Below, piece after piece: positions 1-10,733 of a stretch of 64,000 bases of DNA (position 1 is its first letter; each line of letters begins with the position of its first letter). The notes beneath the pieces are model-generated. The model searched no databases and had not been told where the DNA came from. It was given only the letters and a program-made list of their open reading frames with translations. The position numbers were made by a program, and so were the translations under genes. The stretch comes from Yokenella regensburgei ATCC 49455 (GTDB lineage: Bacteria; Pseudomonadota; Gammaproteobacteria; Enterobacterales; Enterobacteriaceae), in the NCBI RefSeq assembly GCF_000735455.1, contig NZ_JMPS01000030.1, positions 19,686-83,685 of the forward strand. Reading direction: 5' to 3'.

Positions 1-2004
1 AACGACACACAGCACTCCTGGCGGGTAAGGAAGCGCACCTTCAGCGGCAATACGACCTTCAGCCTTCGGCAGCGGAACCAGGTCGACTTCGCCGCGCAGA
101 TAGGCGTAGTTAGCGTCCTGTGGGTTCATGCTGACGCGTGGGAAGTGATCCTTACGGAACATCTCTTTTTGCAGCTGTTTAACGTTATGGCGGGCGTACA
201 GGTCATGCATTTCCTGGCACAGCTGGCGCAGGGTATAACCGGCATAACGCTCTTTGTGCTGGCTGTAGATAGACGGCAGCACTTCCTGCAGCGGTGCATC
301 GGCGTCGAGCAGTTTGTCAAAGCGCGCCAGCAGGGCCACCAGCTGTTGCAGTTTGGCCATGTCTTCCGCCGGGGTCAGTAGGAACAGGATTGAGTTGAGG
401 TCGCATTTTTCCGGGACGACGCCGTTTTCACGCAGGAAGTTGGCGAGAATCGTGGCCGGAACACCAAACTTCTCGTACTCGCCGGTGGCGGCATTAATGC
501 CCGGCGTGGTGAGCAGCAGTTTGCATGGGTCAACGAAGTATTGGTGTGCTGCGTAGCCTTCAAACGCGTGCCAGTGTTCACCAGGCACAAATTCGAAGAA
601 ACGCAGGTCCACGGCGATTTGCGCAGTCTCATAAGACTGCCACGGTTTACCATCAACCATTGCTGGTACGAACGGACGGATATGGTTGCAGCTTTCCAGA
701 ATCAGCTTACGCGCGTTGATGCCGTTCACCACGCAGTCCATCCACATGTTGCGTCCGCTTTCGCCTTCATGCATTTTGGCGTTGACGTCGAGCGCGGCAA
801 ACAGCGGGTAGAACGGGCTGGTGGAGGCGTGCATCATAAAGGCGTTGTTAAGACGCTTATGCGGGACGTAACGTTGTTGCCCTTTGATATGGCTGTCTTT
901 TTTGTGGATCTGTGAGGTCTGAGAGAAACCTGCCTGCTGTTTATGCACGGACTGAGTGACGAGGATACCCGGATCGTTTTCATTCAGATCCAGCAGCAGC
1001 GGGGAACAGTCAGCCATCATCGGAATGAACTGCTCGTAGCCTACCCAGGCGGAGTCAAACAGGATGTAGTCGCACAGATGACCAATCTTATCGACGACCT
1101 GACGGGCGTTATAGATGGTGCCGTCGTAGGTGCCGAGCTGAATAACCGCCAGGCGGAAAGGACGTGCTTCCTGTTTACGCTGCGGTGCAACTTCGGCAAT
1201 CAGTTCGCGCAGATAGCTCTCTTCGAAGCAGTGTGCGTCAATCCCACCGATGAAGCCGTACGGGTTACGTGCGGTTTCCAGATACACCGGCGTTGCACCC
1301 GCCTGCAGCAGTGCACCGTGGTGGTTAGACTTGTGGTTGTTGCGGTCAAACAGCACCAGGTCACCCGGGGTGAGCAGGGCGTTCAGCACCACTTTGTTGG
1401 ATGAAGATGTACCGTTTAGTACGAAGTAGGTTTTGTCGGCGTTGAAGACTTTAGCAGCATGCTGCTGAGCGACACATGGCGCACCTTCGTGGATAAGCAG
1501 ATCGCCCATCGCGACGTCGGCGTTGCACAGGTCTGAGCGGAACAGGGTTTCGCCAAAGTACTCAACAAACTGATTCCCGGCCGGATGACGGCGGAAGAAT
1601 TCACCACCCTGGTGCCCCGGGCAGTCGAAGGCGCTGTTACCCTGTTTCACGTAATCGACCAACGCACGGAAGAACGGTGGGCGCAGCTGCGTTTCGTATT
1701 TATGCGCGGCGGCTTCCAGCTGACGGCCGTAGAAGTCATTGCGGGTTTCGTCGTGCTCAAATACCCCCTGAATAGCTGAAAGATATTCTGAAGGAACGAC
1801 TTCTTCTTTATTAATAGCAATGAACACCGGAATATTATATCCGGTTGCCTGGATTTCATCGAGTTTCCCGCATTCGACATCTTCGATCGTCAATACTGCT
1901 GCGGCAACATCAATAAAATTAGTTTCAGAGGTGTTTACAATACTACGCTGTGTAGAAAAACAGTCCGGACACGTATGGCTAACGGCAATTTTTAAATCAG
2001 TCAT
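1..2004 (-). CDS. speF: Inducible ornithine decarboxylase SpeF, 5' part (runs off left edge)
   Basis: PLP-dependent enzyme converting ornithine to putrescine and CO2, the acid-induced partner of the putrescine/ornithine antiporter PotE. The 668 codons present match SpeF almost throughout; E. coli SpeF has 732 residues, so about 64 C-terminal residues lie beyond base 1. Visible are the N-terminal wing domain, the conserved region HQGGEFF, and the PLP-lysine motif TQSVHKQQAG near residue 355. The start ATG at 2004 is preceded by AAAGAGATAA. The gene lies 259 bp downstream of the speFL leader peptide, which in E. coli and Salmonella couples speF expression to ornithine. potE would be expected just beyond the edge. 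Confidence 0.96.
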   Translation of the reverse strand, partial: MTDLKIAVSHTCPDCFSTQRSIVNTSETNFIDVAAAVLTIEDVECGKLDEIQATGYNIPVFIAINKEEVVPSEYLSAIQGVFEHDETRNDFYGRQLEAAAHKYETQLRPPFFRALVDYVKQGNSAFDCPGHQGGEFFRRHPAGNQFVEYFGETLFRSDLCNADVAMGDLLIHEGAPCVAQQHAAKVFNADKTYFVLNGTSSSNKVVLNALLTPGDLVLFDRNNHKSNHHGALLQAGATPVYLETARNPYGFIGGIDAHCFEESYLRELIAEVAPQRKQEARPFRLAVIQLGTYDGTIYNARQVVDKIGHLCDYILFDSAWVGYEQFIPMMADCSPLLLDLNENDPGILVTQSVHKQQAGFSQTSQIHKKDSHIKGQQRYVPHKRLNNAFMMHASTSPFYPLFAALDVNAKMHEGESGRNMWMDCVVNGINARKLILESCNHIRPFVPAMVDGKPWQSYETAQIAVDLRFFEFVPGEHWHAFEGYAAHQYFVDPCKLLLTTPGINAATGEYEKFGVPATILANFLRENGVVPEKCDLNSILFLLTPAEDMAKLQQLVALLARFDKLLDADAPLQEVLPSIYSQHKERYAGYTLRQLCQEMHDLYARHNVKQLQKEMFRKDHFPRVSMNPQDANYAYLRGEVDLVPLPKAEGRIAAEGALPYPPGVLCVV

Positions 2005-2249
2005 TTTTTATCTCTTTATTTTCAGGTAATAGCAGGTCCTCAATTTCTCGAATGAGAAACTGATTACTCCGGAAAAAAAGCAATACTTCACCGCTGACAG
2101 TTAAAACATCAGTAGAGTGCTTTTTCGGATGCAATAAATCCCACCAGTCCGGTCACTGGTAAAAGCAGGATTCATCAGGGTGAGCGCGATTAGCTACAGG
2201 CGATAGCCTGCATTAACGAGGATTCAGGAAGACCTGTATGCTGAAGCGC

Positions 2250-2274
2250 CCGTAGTCGAACGACTACCGGGCAT
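2250..2274 (-). promoter_or_regulatory. Hairpin spanning the speFL stop codon
   Basis: Inverted repeat with arms GTAGTCG and CGACTAC around a two-base loop, extended by GCCCG/CGGGC outside. It covers the TAG of speFL and the bases just after it. A ribosome arrested at the speFL stop would prevent this stem from forming, so it is a plausible RNA switch element of the speFL-speF leader. The role is inferred from the known arrest mechanism; the fold itself is read directly. Confidence 0.6.
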
Positions 2275-2368
2275 TAAAGAAATGAAAATCGAAGCTGTTG
2301 CGGTGGGCAAACATCATAATATGAGTTGTCCGCCTTATATGGGGCATCATTCGGTTGTTGTTTTCCAT
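2264..2368 (-). CDS. speFL: SpeFL ornithine-sensing leader (arrest) peptide
   Basis: A 34-codon reading frame starting ATG at 2368 and ending TAG at 2264. It begins MENNNRMMPHIRRTTHIMMF and ends with the residues HRNSFDFHFFNAR, the known SpeFL peptide (formerly orf34) with few changes. In E. coli and Salmonella the nascent peptide traps ornithine in the ribosome exit tunnel, stalls termination, prevents Rho-dependent termination and so induces speF. A Shine-Dalgarno-like AAAGGT lies 8 bases before the ATG. The stop codon is inside a hairpin (see next entry). It is too short to be found by length-based gene calling. Confidence 0.93.
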   Translation of the reverse strand: MENNNRMMPHIRRTTHIMMFAHRNSFDFHFFNAR

Positions 2369-2650
2369 GATATGTACCTTTCACATGATTAACTGAAGGT
2401 ATGGCTATTTTATCCAGGAAAGCGCTACGTTCTGTGAAGGTGATCAATAAATATCGATCATTTCAGAAATAATTAGTCGATTCTTATGCATATCGGTGGG
2501 CAATTTGCTTTATTGTAATGTAGTTGTGAATACATTGTTTAGTTTGATGGTGAAAATAGATCGATGCTGCGCAGAATAATAATTTCTGGCGCAGCGTTTA
2601 TTATTAAATAAATAAGGCGAGGTGGTTTTGAATTATTAATGAATAGCTAT

Positions 2651-3328
2651 TCAAAACATAAAGCGATAACCGATACCGGTTTCAGTGAGTAAATGCTGGG
2701 GGCGCGCTGGATCAATTTCCAGTTTTTGCCGCAGGTGACCCATATAAATACGCAAATAATGGCTATGTTCAATCGCATTCGGTCCCCATACCTGGTTTAA
2801 CAGGTGGCGCTGCGTGAGGACTTTCCCTGGGTTATTAAGTAATACGGCCAGCAGGCGAAACTCAATGGGCGTCAGGTGAATTTCCTCTTCACCACGGGTA
2901 ATGCGGTGTGAGGCAAGGTCCACCTCGATACTGGAAAACTGGATAACCGGCTCGTCCTGCGGTTTACCCGCATGACGGCGCAGCGCAACGCGCAGACGTG
3001 CCTGCAGCTCGCCAATGCCGAAAGGTTTGCTGAGATAGTCGTCGGCACCGGCGTCCAGCGCGGCGATTTTATCCGTCTCCTCTATCCGGGCAGAAAGCAC
3101 AATCACCGGGATCTGGCTCCACTGTCGCAGGTCACGAATAAAATCAATGCCGTCACCATCGGGCAGGCCCAGATCGAGGATAACCAGATCGGGCTTGCGT
3201 GTTGCCGCTTCAATCAGGCCACGCTGTAGCGTATCGGCTTCAAATACGCGCATGCTTTCGGCTTCCAGCGCGGTGCGCAGAAAACGACGGATGGCTTGTT
3301 CATCTTCAACAATGAGTACGTTAATCAC
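2651..3328 (-). CDS. kdpE: KdpE response regulator
   Basis: OmpR-family response regulator of 225 residues that, when phosphorylated by KdpD, activates kdpFABC under potassium limitation or osmotic stress. The receiver domain occupies about residues 1-120, with the acidic pair E8/D9, phosphoacceptor D52 (LVILDLGLPDG) and the conserved lysine in LSKPFG. The C-terminal winged-helix DNA-binding domain (about 125-225) contains LTPIEFRLLAVLLNNPGKV. It is the last gene of the kdp cluster and its ATG overlaps the kdpD stop by 4 bases (ATGA), so the two are translationally coupled. 282 bp separate it from speFL. Confidence 0.97.
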   Translation of the reverse strand: MINVLIVEDEQAIRRFLRTALEAESMRVFEADTLQRGLIEAATRKPDLVILDLGLPDGDGIDFIRDLRQWSQIPVIVLSARIEETDKIAALDAGADDYLSKPFGIGELQARLRVALRRHAGKPQDEPVIQFSSIEVDLASHRITRGEEEIHLTPIEFRLLAVLLNNPGKVLTQRHLLNQVWGPNAIEHSHYLRIYMGHLRQKLEIDPARPQHLLTETGIGYRFMF

Positions 3329-6009
3329 AGGTCCTCATGAAAGTCTTCCAACTGCGGAGGGGTTTCCAGTGGAAGTGTAACACGAAAACAGGCGCCGCCT
3401 TCGGGACGGTTCCACGCTGAAATGGTGCCACCGTGAACATCAACAATTGCTTCGCAAATTGCGAGTCCGAGCCCAACGCCCGGGATAGCCGATTCTTTCG
3501 TCCCACGGGCAAATTTATCGAAGATAGCCTGCTCTTGTCCGGGCGGGATCCCGGGGCCATTGTCCCAGACGTCCAGCTGCAGATGTTCGCCCACGGTTTC
3601 CGCCTTAATGCCAATCTGTGCGCGATATCCGGCATATTTGGCGGCGTTCTCCAGCAGATTGATCAGCACCCGTTCAAACAGCGGGCCGTCGACGTGCACC
3701 AGCATCAGCGGATCCGGAAGGGAGAGGGCGATGTGCCGTCCGCCGAGGGTAGGTTCAAGCGTTTTGAGTGCGCTGCCTACCACTTCTTCCAGCGTCAGCC
3801 ACTCTTTACGCAGGTTGAAACCGCCGGACTGGATCCGCGCCATATCGAGCAGATTGTTCACCAAGCGGGTGGTATTCAGTACGTGCTGGCGAATTTCGTT
3901 AGCCTGTGGCGCATGTTTCGAGCCTTCGCTTGCCAGATCGAGCGTCAGGATTTCTGCCTGGCCGAACAGCACGGTGAGCGGGGTGCGCAGGTCATGCGAT
4001 AGCGCCGCCAGCAGCGAGTTACGAATGCTCTCACGTTCGCTGGCAAGCCGCGATTGCTCTTCGCTTTCGGTCAGCGACAGACGCTCCAGCGCGCTTGCCA
4101 CCAGCAGGGTGAAGGTTTCCAGCAGTCGCTGCTGCTCGGGGATCATCAGCTGCCGCAGATTGCTCGGCTCTACCACTACCAGCCCGTGGGTACGGTCGGC
4201 GCTTCTGAGCGGGAGGATCTGGTACGGCACGCCGGGAAGGGTATCGGTGCCCGCACCCGCAGGCTGACCTTTATCAAAGCTCCAGCGGGCGATAGCGTCG
4301 TCCCACGGTGTCATTCCTTGCTGCTGGGTGAGCGGCATCAGCTTACCGGCGTTGTTTGGCAGCAGCACCTGGCTGCGGGCATCAAAGGTTGAATGAATAA
4401 ATTGCTCGCTGGTGGTGGCGATATCTTTGGCGCTACGCCCGACGGCGAGCGCTTTCGACATTTCGTACAGATGGCGGGTGCGCTGCTCCCGGTAGCGGGC
4501 GATCCTCGCCTGGTAACGCACCCCGGCCGTCAGGTTACCGATGACCAGACCGACGGTCAGCATAACGCCGAAGGTCAACACATACTGCACGTCGGATACC
4601 GCCAGCGTACCGCGAGGGGCAATAAAGAACAGATCAAAGCTAATCACGTTAATCACGGTCGCCAGCACCGACGGCCAGCGACCATAAAACAGCGCGATGA
4701 CCACCACGCCCAGCAGGTAGATCATCACCAGGTTGGCGGCATCAAAGGCGTACATCCACTGCATCGCTACCATGGTAATAGCGGCACAGAGCGCCACGGC
4801 AACGGCGCAGCCGCGGAGCTGAACGCGCCATTTTTCCATCCACGGGCGGGTATCGTTAGTACGCGGCGCCGGCACTGGCTTTTCATCCAGCGCGACGATC
4901 ATTACATCCAGGTCGGGGGCGTGCGCGGATAAACGGTCGGCAAAGGTGCGGGAGTGGAACCACTGGCGTTTGTTGTAGCGGCCGATGACGATTTTGCCAA
5001 GGTTATGCTCACGGGCGTAGCGCAGTACCGCGAGTTCTTCAGAAGGATCGGAGAGCGTCGACGTTTCGGCTCCAAGCTCCTGCGCGAGTCGCAGAGCGCT
5101 GAGAATGGCGCGCCGTTGATGCTCCGGCAGGCGGTGCAGGGCAGGGGTTTCTACATACACGGCGTGCCAGACGCTGCCGAGCTTGGCGGCCAGTCGGGCA
5201 GCGGTACGCACCAGCTTTTCGCTGCCGGTGTTATGGCCGATGCACAGCAAAATGGCATCGCGGGTGTGCCAGACTTTTTCCTGTCCCTGGCGGTCGCGCC
5301 AGGCGCGCATCTGGTCATCAACCCGGTCGGCGGTACGGCGCAGCGCCAGCTCACGCAGGGCAATCAGGTTACCTTTACGGAAGAAGTTCTCAATGGCTCG
5401 CTCGGCCTGGCCACCGATATAGACTTTACCTTCGTTCAGGCGCTGGCGGAGATCGTCCGGCGGTAAGTCCACCAGCACCACTTCGTCGGCGGCATCAAAA
5501 AAAGGGTCGGGGACGGTTTCACGTACCTGAATGCCGGTCACGCCGCTCACCACGTCGTTAAGGCTTTCGAGATGCTGCACGTTGACGGTAGTAAAGACGT
5601 CGATGCCTGCTTCCAGCAGCTCTTCTACGTCCTGCCAGCGCTTCGGATGGCGTGATCCCTGAGCATTGCTGTGCGCCAGTTCGTCCATCAGAATTAACGC
5701 CGGACGCCGCGCAAGCGCGGCATCGAGATCGAATTCGAGAACGTAGCGTCCCCGGTGAGAGATTCGCTTCAACGGCTGTGTGGCAAGCCCTGTCAGCATG
5801 GCCGCCGTCTCTTTGCGACCATGGGTCTCCACCACCCCAATCAGGATATCAAGCCCCTGCGCCCGTAGCCGCTGCGCTTCCGCCAGCATGGCATAGGTTT
5901 TCCCTACGCCCGCGCAGGCGCCGAAGAATACCTTCAGCTTCCCGCGATGCAGCGAGGCGGTTTGTTCCAGCAGTCGGTCCGGGTCCGGGCGCAGCGGCTC
6001 GTCGGTCAT
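3325..6009 (-). CDS. kdpD: KdpD potassium/turgor sensor histidine kinase
   Basis: Inner-membrane sensor kinase of 894 residues, the length of E. coli KdpD. The cytoplasmic N-terminal KdpD domain has the Walker A motif GACAGVGKT at about residues 30-38. A universal-stress-protein-like domain follows, then four closely spaced membrane helices near residues 400-500, a GAF-type region, the HisKA dimerisation box ALSHDLRTPLT with the phosphorylated His near 670, and the ATPase lobe with N-box (LLENAAKY), DNGPGIP and GVGLGLA. It phosphorylates and dephosphorylates KdpE. The gene follows kdpC by one base and overlaps kdpE. Confidence 0.97.
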   Translation of the reverse strand: MTDEPLRPDPDRLLEQTASLHRGKLKVFFGACAGVGKTYAMLAEAQRLRAQGLDILIGVVETHGRKETAAMLTGLATQPLKRISHRGRYVLEFDLDAALARRPALILMDELAHSNAQGSRHPKRWQDVEELLEAGIDVFTTVNVQHLESLNDVVSGVTGIQVRETVPDPFFDAADEVVLVDLPPDDLRQRLNEGKVYIGGQAERAIENFFRKGNLIALRELALRRTADRVDDQMRAWRDRQGQEKVWHTRDAILLCIGHNTGSEKLVRTAARLAAKLGSVWHAVYVETPALHRLPEHQRRAILSALRLAQELGAETSTLSDPSEELAVLRYAREHNLGKIVIGRYNKRQWFHSRTFADRLSAHAPDLDVMIVALDEKPVPAPRTNDTRPWMEKWRVQLRGCAVAVALCAAITMVAMQWMYAFDAANLVMIYLLGVVVIALFYGRWPSVLATVINVISFDLFFIAPRGTLAVSDVQYVLTFGVMLTVGLVIGNLTAGVRYQARIARYREQRTRHLYEMSKALAVGRSAKDIATTSEQFIHSTFDARSQVLLPNNAGKLMPLTQQQGMTPWDDAIARWSFDKGQPAGAGTDTLPGVPYQILPLRSADRTHGLVVVEPSNLRQLMIPEQQRLLETFTLLVASALERLSLTESEEQSRLASERESIRNSLLAALSHDLRTPLTVLFGQAEILTLDLASEGSKHAPQANEIRQHVLNTTRLVNNLLDMARIQSGGFNLRKEWLTLEEVVGSALKTLEPTLGGRHIALSLPDPLMLVHVDGPLFERVLINLLENAAKYAGYRAQIGIKAETVGEHLQLDVWDNGPGIPPGQEQAIFDKFARGTKESAIPGVGLGLAICEAIVDVHGGTISAWNRPEGGACFRVTLPLETPPQLEDFHEDL

Positions 6010-6010
6010 A

Positions 6011-6589
6011 TTACTTATCCTTCAGGGCATCCAGTGCCATATTCAACTCATTTATATTTACCACAGGTTGGCCGATAAAGCTGACCAGCGGTTTTTCGGT
6101 TTGACGATTCACCAGCTGCGTGACCGCTTCCACCGACAGGTTTCGGGCTTTTGCCACACGGGGAACCTGCCAGAGCACAGCCTGCGGCGTCAGGTTATTA
6201 TCAAGGCCGCTTGCCGAGGCGGTGACTAGCTCAACCGGGATCTGGGCCGGGGCGTCCGGGTTAGCAGCGCGCAGCGCCTTGACGCGCTCGCCGATGGCTT
6301 TATCCTGCGCCGGGTTGCTGACCGCAAGGTTGCTCCCGCCGGAGGCCATCGGGTTATCGGCCACGTCTGAGGTGGCAGAAGGGCGGCCCTGGAAGTAACC
6401 CGGAGAAGTGAAAAGCTGGCCAATCAGGCGAGAGCCGCGCACTTCATCCTGCTGCTGAATCAGCGAACCGTTGGCCTGATCCTGAAACCACCACTGGCCA
6501 AGCGCCGTGGTGAGCAGAGGATACAGACCACCGGTCACCAGCGTCAGGAAAATCATTAATACAAAAGCCGGACGAATAAGAGTCATCAT
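6011..6589 (-). CDS. kdpC: KdpC, accessory subunit of the K+-transporting ATPase
   Basis: Single-span inner-membrane subunit (192 residues; E. coli 190) of the high-affinity KdpFABC potassium pump, which stabilises the complex between KdpA and KdpB. A membrane helix lies at about residues 5-27 ([20 protein letters not shown]). The periplasmic body carries the family blocks [16 protein letters not shown] and [12 protein letters not shown]. Two consecutive ATG codons (6589 and 6586) follow GTGAGGAAGAA; I keep the first, but the second is equally possible. It starts 7 bp after kdpB ends. Confidence 0.96.
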   Translation of the reverse strand: MMTLIRPAFVLMIFLTLVTGGLYPLLTTALGQWWFQDQANGSLIQQQDEVRGSRLIGQLFTSPGYFQGRPSATSDVADNPMASGGSNLAVSNPAQDKAIGERVKALRAANPDAPAQIPVELVTASASGLDNNLTPQAVLWQVPRVAKARNLSVEAVTQLVNRQTEKPLVSFIGQPVVNINELNMALDALKDK

Positions 6590-6596
6590 TTCTTCC

Positions 6597-8645
6597 TCAC
6601 ACCAGACCCAGAACGGTTAACACCAGGTCGATAATCTTGATGCCAATAAACGGCACCAGCAGGCCACCCAGGCCATAGATCCACAGGTTACGGCGCAGCA
6701 TTGCCGACGCGCTCAGCGGCTTGTAGCTCACCCCTTTCAACGCCAGCGGGATCAGGAACACAATAATCAGGGCGTTAAAAATCACCGCGCTTAAAATCGC
6801 CGATGCCGGAGAGTGCAGATGCATGACGTTCAGCGCGCCAAGCTGTGGATAGGTCGCCGCGAACGCCGCCGGAATGATGGCGAAATACTTAGCCACGTCG
6901 TTGGCGATACTGAAGGTGGTTAGCGATCCACGGGTCATCAGCATTTGCTTACCGATGTGTACGACTTCGATGAGCTTGGTCGGGTTAGAATCAAGGTCAA
7001 CCATGTTGCCTGCTTCTTTTGCCGCCTGAGTGCCGGAGTTCATCGCCACCGCCACGTCAGCCTGCGCCAGGGCAGGGGCATCGTTGGTGCCGTCGCCGGT
7101 CATCGCGACCAGACGACCCTCAGCCTGATACTGACGGATCAGCGCCAGCTTCGCTTCCGGCGTTGCTTCAGCGAGGAAGTCATCCACGCCGGCTTCGGCG
7201 GCAATCGCGGCGGCGGTAAGACGGTTATCACCGGTGATCATCACCGTTTTGATGCCCATTTTGCGCATCTGGGCGAAACGCTCTTTGATCCCGCCTTTCA
7301 CGATATCCTTCAGTGCGATAACGCCCAGCACCTGTGCACCTTCGACCACCACCAGCGGAGTGGCACCCTGACGGGCGACGCTCTCCACCAGATTGTCGAC
7401 ATCCGCCGGGAAGTGACCGTTGTTGGCTTCCACATGACGACGAATGGCATCGACGGAACCTTTACGGATCTGGCGGTTATCGATATTGATGCCGCTCATG
7501 CGCGTCTGGGCGGTAAACGGTACGAAAGTGGCGTGCAGCGACTGCACATCCCGCTCGCGCAGATTGAAACGCTGTTTGGCGAGGATCACAATGCTGCGAC
7601 CTTCCGGGGTCTCATCCGCCAGCGAAGAGAGTTGTGCGGCGTCGGCCAGGGTTTTCTCATCCACACCTTTGGCTGGCAGGAAGTCGGAGGCCTGACGGTT
7701 CCCCAGCGTGATGGTGCCGGTTTTATCCAGCAGCAGTACGTCGACATCGCCTGCGGCCTCAACGGCACGGCCGCTGGTGGCAATCACGTTGGCGCCGAGC
7801 ATGCGGCTCATCCCGGCAACACCGATGGCCGACAGCAGGCCGCCGATGGTGGTGGGGATCAGGCATACCAGCAGCGCGACCAGCACGGTGACGCTGACCG
7901 CGGCACCGCCCCAGCTGGAGAACGGCCAGATGGTGGCGGTTGCCAGCAGGAACACGATGGTCAGTGCGATCAGCAGAATGGTCAGGGCGATTTCGTTTGG
8001 CGTTTTGCGACGCTGCGCGCCTTCCACCATGGCGATCATCCGGTCAAGGAAGGTTTCGCCCGGGTTTACGCTGCACTGGATGACCAGCCAGTCGGAAAGG
8101 ATGCGCGTCCCGCCGGTGACCGAGGCGAAGTCGCCGCCGGATTCACGGATAACCGGAGCCGATTCCCCGGTAATGGCGCTCTCATCAACCGAGGCACCGC
8201 CCTCAATGACTTCACCGTCGCAGGGGATGATATCGCCTGCTTCGACCAGCACGATATCGCCTTTACGCAGATCCTCCGCCGGGATGTGATCCATCTGGGC
8301 GTCATGATGTGGTGCGCGGAGTTTGCGGGCGAAAGAGGTTTTCTTCACCCCTTTCAGGCTGTTGGCCTGGGCTTTACTACGACCTTCCGCCATCGCTTCC
8401 GCGAAGTTGGCGAACAGCACGGTGAACCACAGCCACACGCTGACCGCAGCGGTGAAACCCGCGCTGCCGCTGATGTGACCGGTGGCCATGGCAATCGCCA
8501 GCACGGTGGTCAGAACGCTGCCGAGCCAGACGAGGAACATGACCGGGTTGCGCCATTGGGTGGCGGGACTCAGCTTCTTAACAGCATCGAGTATGGCCTG
8601 ACGGACCAGGGAAGGTTCAAACAGGGCCAGTTGTTTGCGACTCAT
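6597..8645 (-). CDS. kdpB: KdpB, P-type ATPase subunit of the K+ pump
   Basis: ATP-hydrolysing subunit of KdpFABC, 682 residues from the ATG at 8645 ([11 protein letters not shown], preceded by GGAGCC), the same length as E. coli KdpB. An in-frame ATG 15 bases upstream lacks support. The P-type signatures are present: ITGES in the actuator domain (about 160), DKTGTIT with the phosphorylated Asp near 307, the nucleotide-binding KGS motif, and [11 protein letters not shown] near 520. Membrane helices lie at about 35-85, 220-275 and 580-680. It is located between kdpA (20 bp upstream) and kdpC. Confidence 0.98.
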   Translation of the reverse strand: MSRKQLALFEPSLVRQAILDAVKKLSPATQWRNPVMFLVWLGSVLTTVLAIAMATGHISGSAGFTAAVSVWLWFTVLFANFAEAMAEGRSKAQANSLKGVKKTSFARKLRAPHHDAQMDHIPAEDLRKGDIVLVEAGDIIPCDGEVIEGGASVDESAITGESAPVIRESGGDFASVTGGTRILSDWLVIQCSVNPGETFLDRMIAMVEGAQRRKTPNEIALTILLIALTIVFLLATATIWPFSSWGGAAVSVTVLVALLVCLIPTTIGGLLSAIGVAGMSRMLGANVIATSGRAVEAAGDVDVLLLDKTGTITLGNRQASDFLPAKGVDEKTLADAAQLSSLADETPEGRSIVILAKQRFNLRERDVQSLHATFVPFTAQTRMSGINIDNRQIRKGSVDAIRRHVEANNGHFPADVDNLVESVARQGATPLVVVEGAQVLGVIALKDIVKGGIKERFAQMRKMGIKTVMITGDNRLTAAAIAAEAGVDDFLAEATPEAKLALIRQYQAEGRLVAMTGDGTNDAPALAQADVAVAMNSGTQAAKEAGNMVDLDSNPTKLIEVVHIGKQMLMTRGSLTTFSIANDVAKYFAIIPAAFAATYPQLGALNVMHLHSPASAILSAVIFNALIIVFLIPLALKGVSYKPLSASAMLRRNLWIYGLGGLLVPFIGIKIIDLVLTVLGLV

Positions 8646-8665
8646 AGAATAAGGCTCCACATCGC

Positions 8666-10345
8666 TTAAAGTAATGACAGATGTTCCGCCACCGGGCCCA
8701 GTGCCAGTGCGGGGATAAAGGTCAGTGCGCCAACCAGCAGAATGGTGCCGATAAGCAGGCCGATAAACAGCGGGCCGTGGGTCGGCAGCGTCCCGATACT
8801 GGCGGGCTGCGATTTCTTCGTGACCAGAGAACCTGCAATCGCCATTACCGGAACAATCACCGCGAAGCGGCCAAAGAACATGCAGAAGGCCAGCAGGCAG
8901 TTCCAGAACGGCGTATTGGCGCTAAGCCCGGCGAAGGCGCTACCGTTATTGTTGGCCGCAGAAGATACCGCATACAGCACTTCGCTGAAGCCGTGGGTGC
9001 CCGGATTGAGCATCGCACTACGACCTGCGTCGGTCATCATCGCCAGCGCAGTGCCAAGCAGTACCAGCGTTGGTGTCACCAGAATGGCCAGCGCGGTCAT
9101 TTTCATCTCGCGGACATCGATTTTCTTGCCGAGGTATTCAGGGGTACGGCCAATCATCAGCCCGGCGATAAACACCGCCAGCAGTACGAACAGCAGCATG
9201 CCGTACAGGCCCGCGCCGACGCCGCCGAAGACGACTTCACCTATCTGCATCAGCCACATTGGTACCATGCCTCCGAGGGCAGTGAAGGAGTCATGCATGG
9301 CGTTGACCGCGCCGCAGGATGCCGCCGTGGTCACCACCGCAAACAGACTGCTGGCGAGAATACCAAAGCGGCTCTCTTTGCCTTCCATGTTGATATTGCT
9401 GTCGGCACCGAGCGCCATCAGGTGTGGGTTACCCTGAGTTTCCGCCCACATCACCACAGCCGCAGCCACGATGAAGATAAGCGTCATCGTCCACAGCAGC
9501 GTACGCCCCTGACGGCGGTCGCCTACCGCCTCGCCAAAGGCAAAGCACAGCGCGGCCGGGATCAGGAAAATTGACAGCATCTGGACGAAGTTAGTCAGCG
9601 CTGTAGGGTTTTCAAATGGGTGTGAGGAGTTGGCGTTAAAGAAACCACCGCCGTTGGTACCCAGCATTTTGATCGCTTCCTGAGACGCCACTGGCCCCAT
9701 AGGCAGGAGCTGTTTTGCGCCTTCAAGCGAGGTAAAAGCCTGGTACGGATGGAAGTTCTGCAGCACGCCTTGCTGAATGAAGAACAGGGCGATCACCAGA
9801 GAGATTGGCAGCAGCACCCACAGGGTGATACGGGTTAAATCCACCCAGGCGTTGCCGAGGGTTTTCACACTATGGCGGGAGAAAGCGCGTATCAGCGCGA
9901 AAACAACCGCAATCCCGGTTGCCGCCGACAGGAAGTTCTGCACGGTCAGACCGGCCATCTGGCTCAGGTAGCTCATGGTGGTTTCGCCACCGTAAGACTG
10001 CCAGTTGGTGTTGGCGACAAAGCTGACCGCCGTGTTCAGCGCCAGGTCCCAGGAGAGCCCCGGATAGTTTTGCGGATTCAGCGGCAGAATACCCTGCAGC
10101 ATCAGCATAGCGAACAGTATGACCAGGCCGAACAGGTTCAGCAGCAACAGCGCCATCAGGTACTGGCACCAGCCCATTTCATCCGTGCGGATCCCCAGCA
10201 CTCGCCATAATCCGCGCTCAATCCCTGCCACGCCCGGGAGCGGTGAATCGCCAATCATTCTCGCCAGTACAGTGCCAAGCGGGCGCGCCAGGACAAACAG
10301 CACCAGCAAGAAACCGGCGATCAGTAAAAATCCTTGTGCGGCCAT
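8666..10345 (-). CDS. kdpA: KdpA, potassium-translocating subunit
   Basis: Integral membrane protein of 559 residues related to the SKT superfamily of K+ transporters; it binds and selects K+ in the KdpFABC complex. Ten or so hydrophobic segments are visible, together with pore-loop blocks such as [40 protein letters not shown] and [14 protein letters not shown], which correspond to the four selectivity-filter repeats of the family. The ATG at 10345 shares one base with the kdpF stop (TGATG), giving tight coupling. Confidence 0.98.
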   Translation of the reverse strand: MAAQGFLLIAGFLLVLFVLARPLGTVLARMIGDSPLPGVAGIERGLWRVLGIRTDEMGWCQYLMALLLLNLFGLVILFAMLMLQGILPLNPQNYPGLSWDLALNTAVSFVANTNWQSYGGETTMSYLSQMAGLTVQNFLSAATGIAVVFALIRAFSRHSVKTLGNAWVDLTRITLWVLLPISLVIALFFIQQGVLQNFHPYQAFTSLEGAKQLLPMGPVASQEAIKMLGTNGGGFFNANSSHPFENPTALTNFVQMLSIFLIPAALCFAFGEAVGDRRQGRTLLWTMTLIFIVAAAVVMWAETQGNPHLMALGADSNINMEGKESRFGILASSLFAVVTTAASCGAVNAMHDSFTALGGMVPMWLMQIGEVVFGGVGAGLYGMLLFVLLAVFIAGLMIGRTPEYLGKKIDVREMKMTALAILVTPTLVLLGTALAMMTDAGRSAMLNPGTHGFSEVLYAVSSAANNNGSAFAGLSANTPFWNCLLAFCMFFGRFAVIVPVMAIAGSLVTKKSQPASIGTLPTHGPLFIGLLIGTILLVGALTFIPALALGPVAEHLSLL

Positions 10346-10434
10346 CAGAATGCCTCCGCATTAATCAGGGCATAAATGAGATACGCCAGTATCAGGAACA
10401 CCAGCACCACGCCAGCAATTACACCTGCAGTCAC
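10345..10434 (-). CDS. kdpF: KdpF, small membrane subunit of the K+ pump
   Basis: A 29-residue single-helix peptide, read from a GTG start at 10434: residues [20 protein letters not shown] followed by YALINAEAF. It is nearly identical to E. coli KdpF, which also uses GTG. A strong Shine-Dalgarno sequence, GGAGGTG, precedes it. It is the first gene of the operon, and its TGA overlaps the kdpA ATG by one base. KdpF stabilises the complex in detergent. It is shorter than usual gene-calling limits and easily missed. Confidence 0.94.
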   Translation of the reverse strand: MTAGVIAGVVLVFLILAYLIYALINAEAF

Positions 10435-10513
10435 AATCCACCTCCGGATGTATGAGTTATTGAAATGAGGATAGAAATTTCGGTGCAAAGATTTCGCAAA
10501 AATCGCGATGGCG

Positions 10514-10536
10514 GGTGTAAAAAAAGTATAAAAATG
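10514..10536 (-). promoter_or_regulatory. KdpE binding site of the kdpFABC promoter
   Basis: On the minus strand this 23-bp T-rich stretch begins CATTTTTATAC and ends TTTTTTTACACC, which to my recollection is the E. coli KdpE footprint sequence. It ends about 80 bp upstream of the kdpF start codon. The distance and orientation fit activation of kdpFABC by phosphorylated KdpE. I could not assign the -35 and -10 boxes confidently in the 80 bp between site and gene. Confidence 0.75.
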
Positions 10537-10733
10537 GCAAAAGGCACAATTTAACTGTTGGTTAGTATTAATTTAACTTTTCTGTAACTAAGTTACGCGA
10601 TATTCATAAACTAATCGTAAATGTTCTAAAAAAAGTGGTCGGATGAGTAGTAAAATTACAAGCAAACGGGTATTATTTTAGCCAGATGATTATTGCTGGT
10701 GATGATTACCGGCTACTAAATGGGGAGAGAATT

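Noticed and set aside
6945..8669. A 574-codon open frame antisense to kdpB
   Set aside because: It is a shadow of kdpB with low-complexity His/Gly/Asp-rich composition and no recognisable domain.
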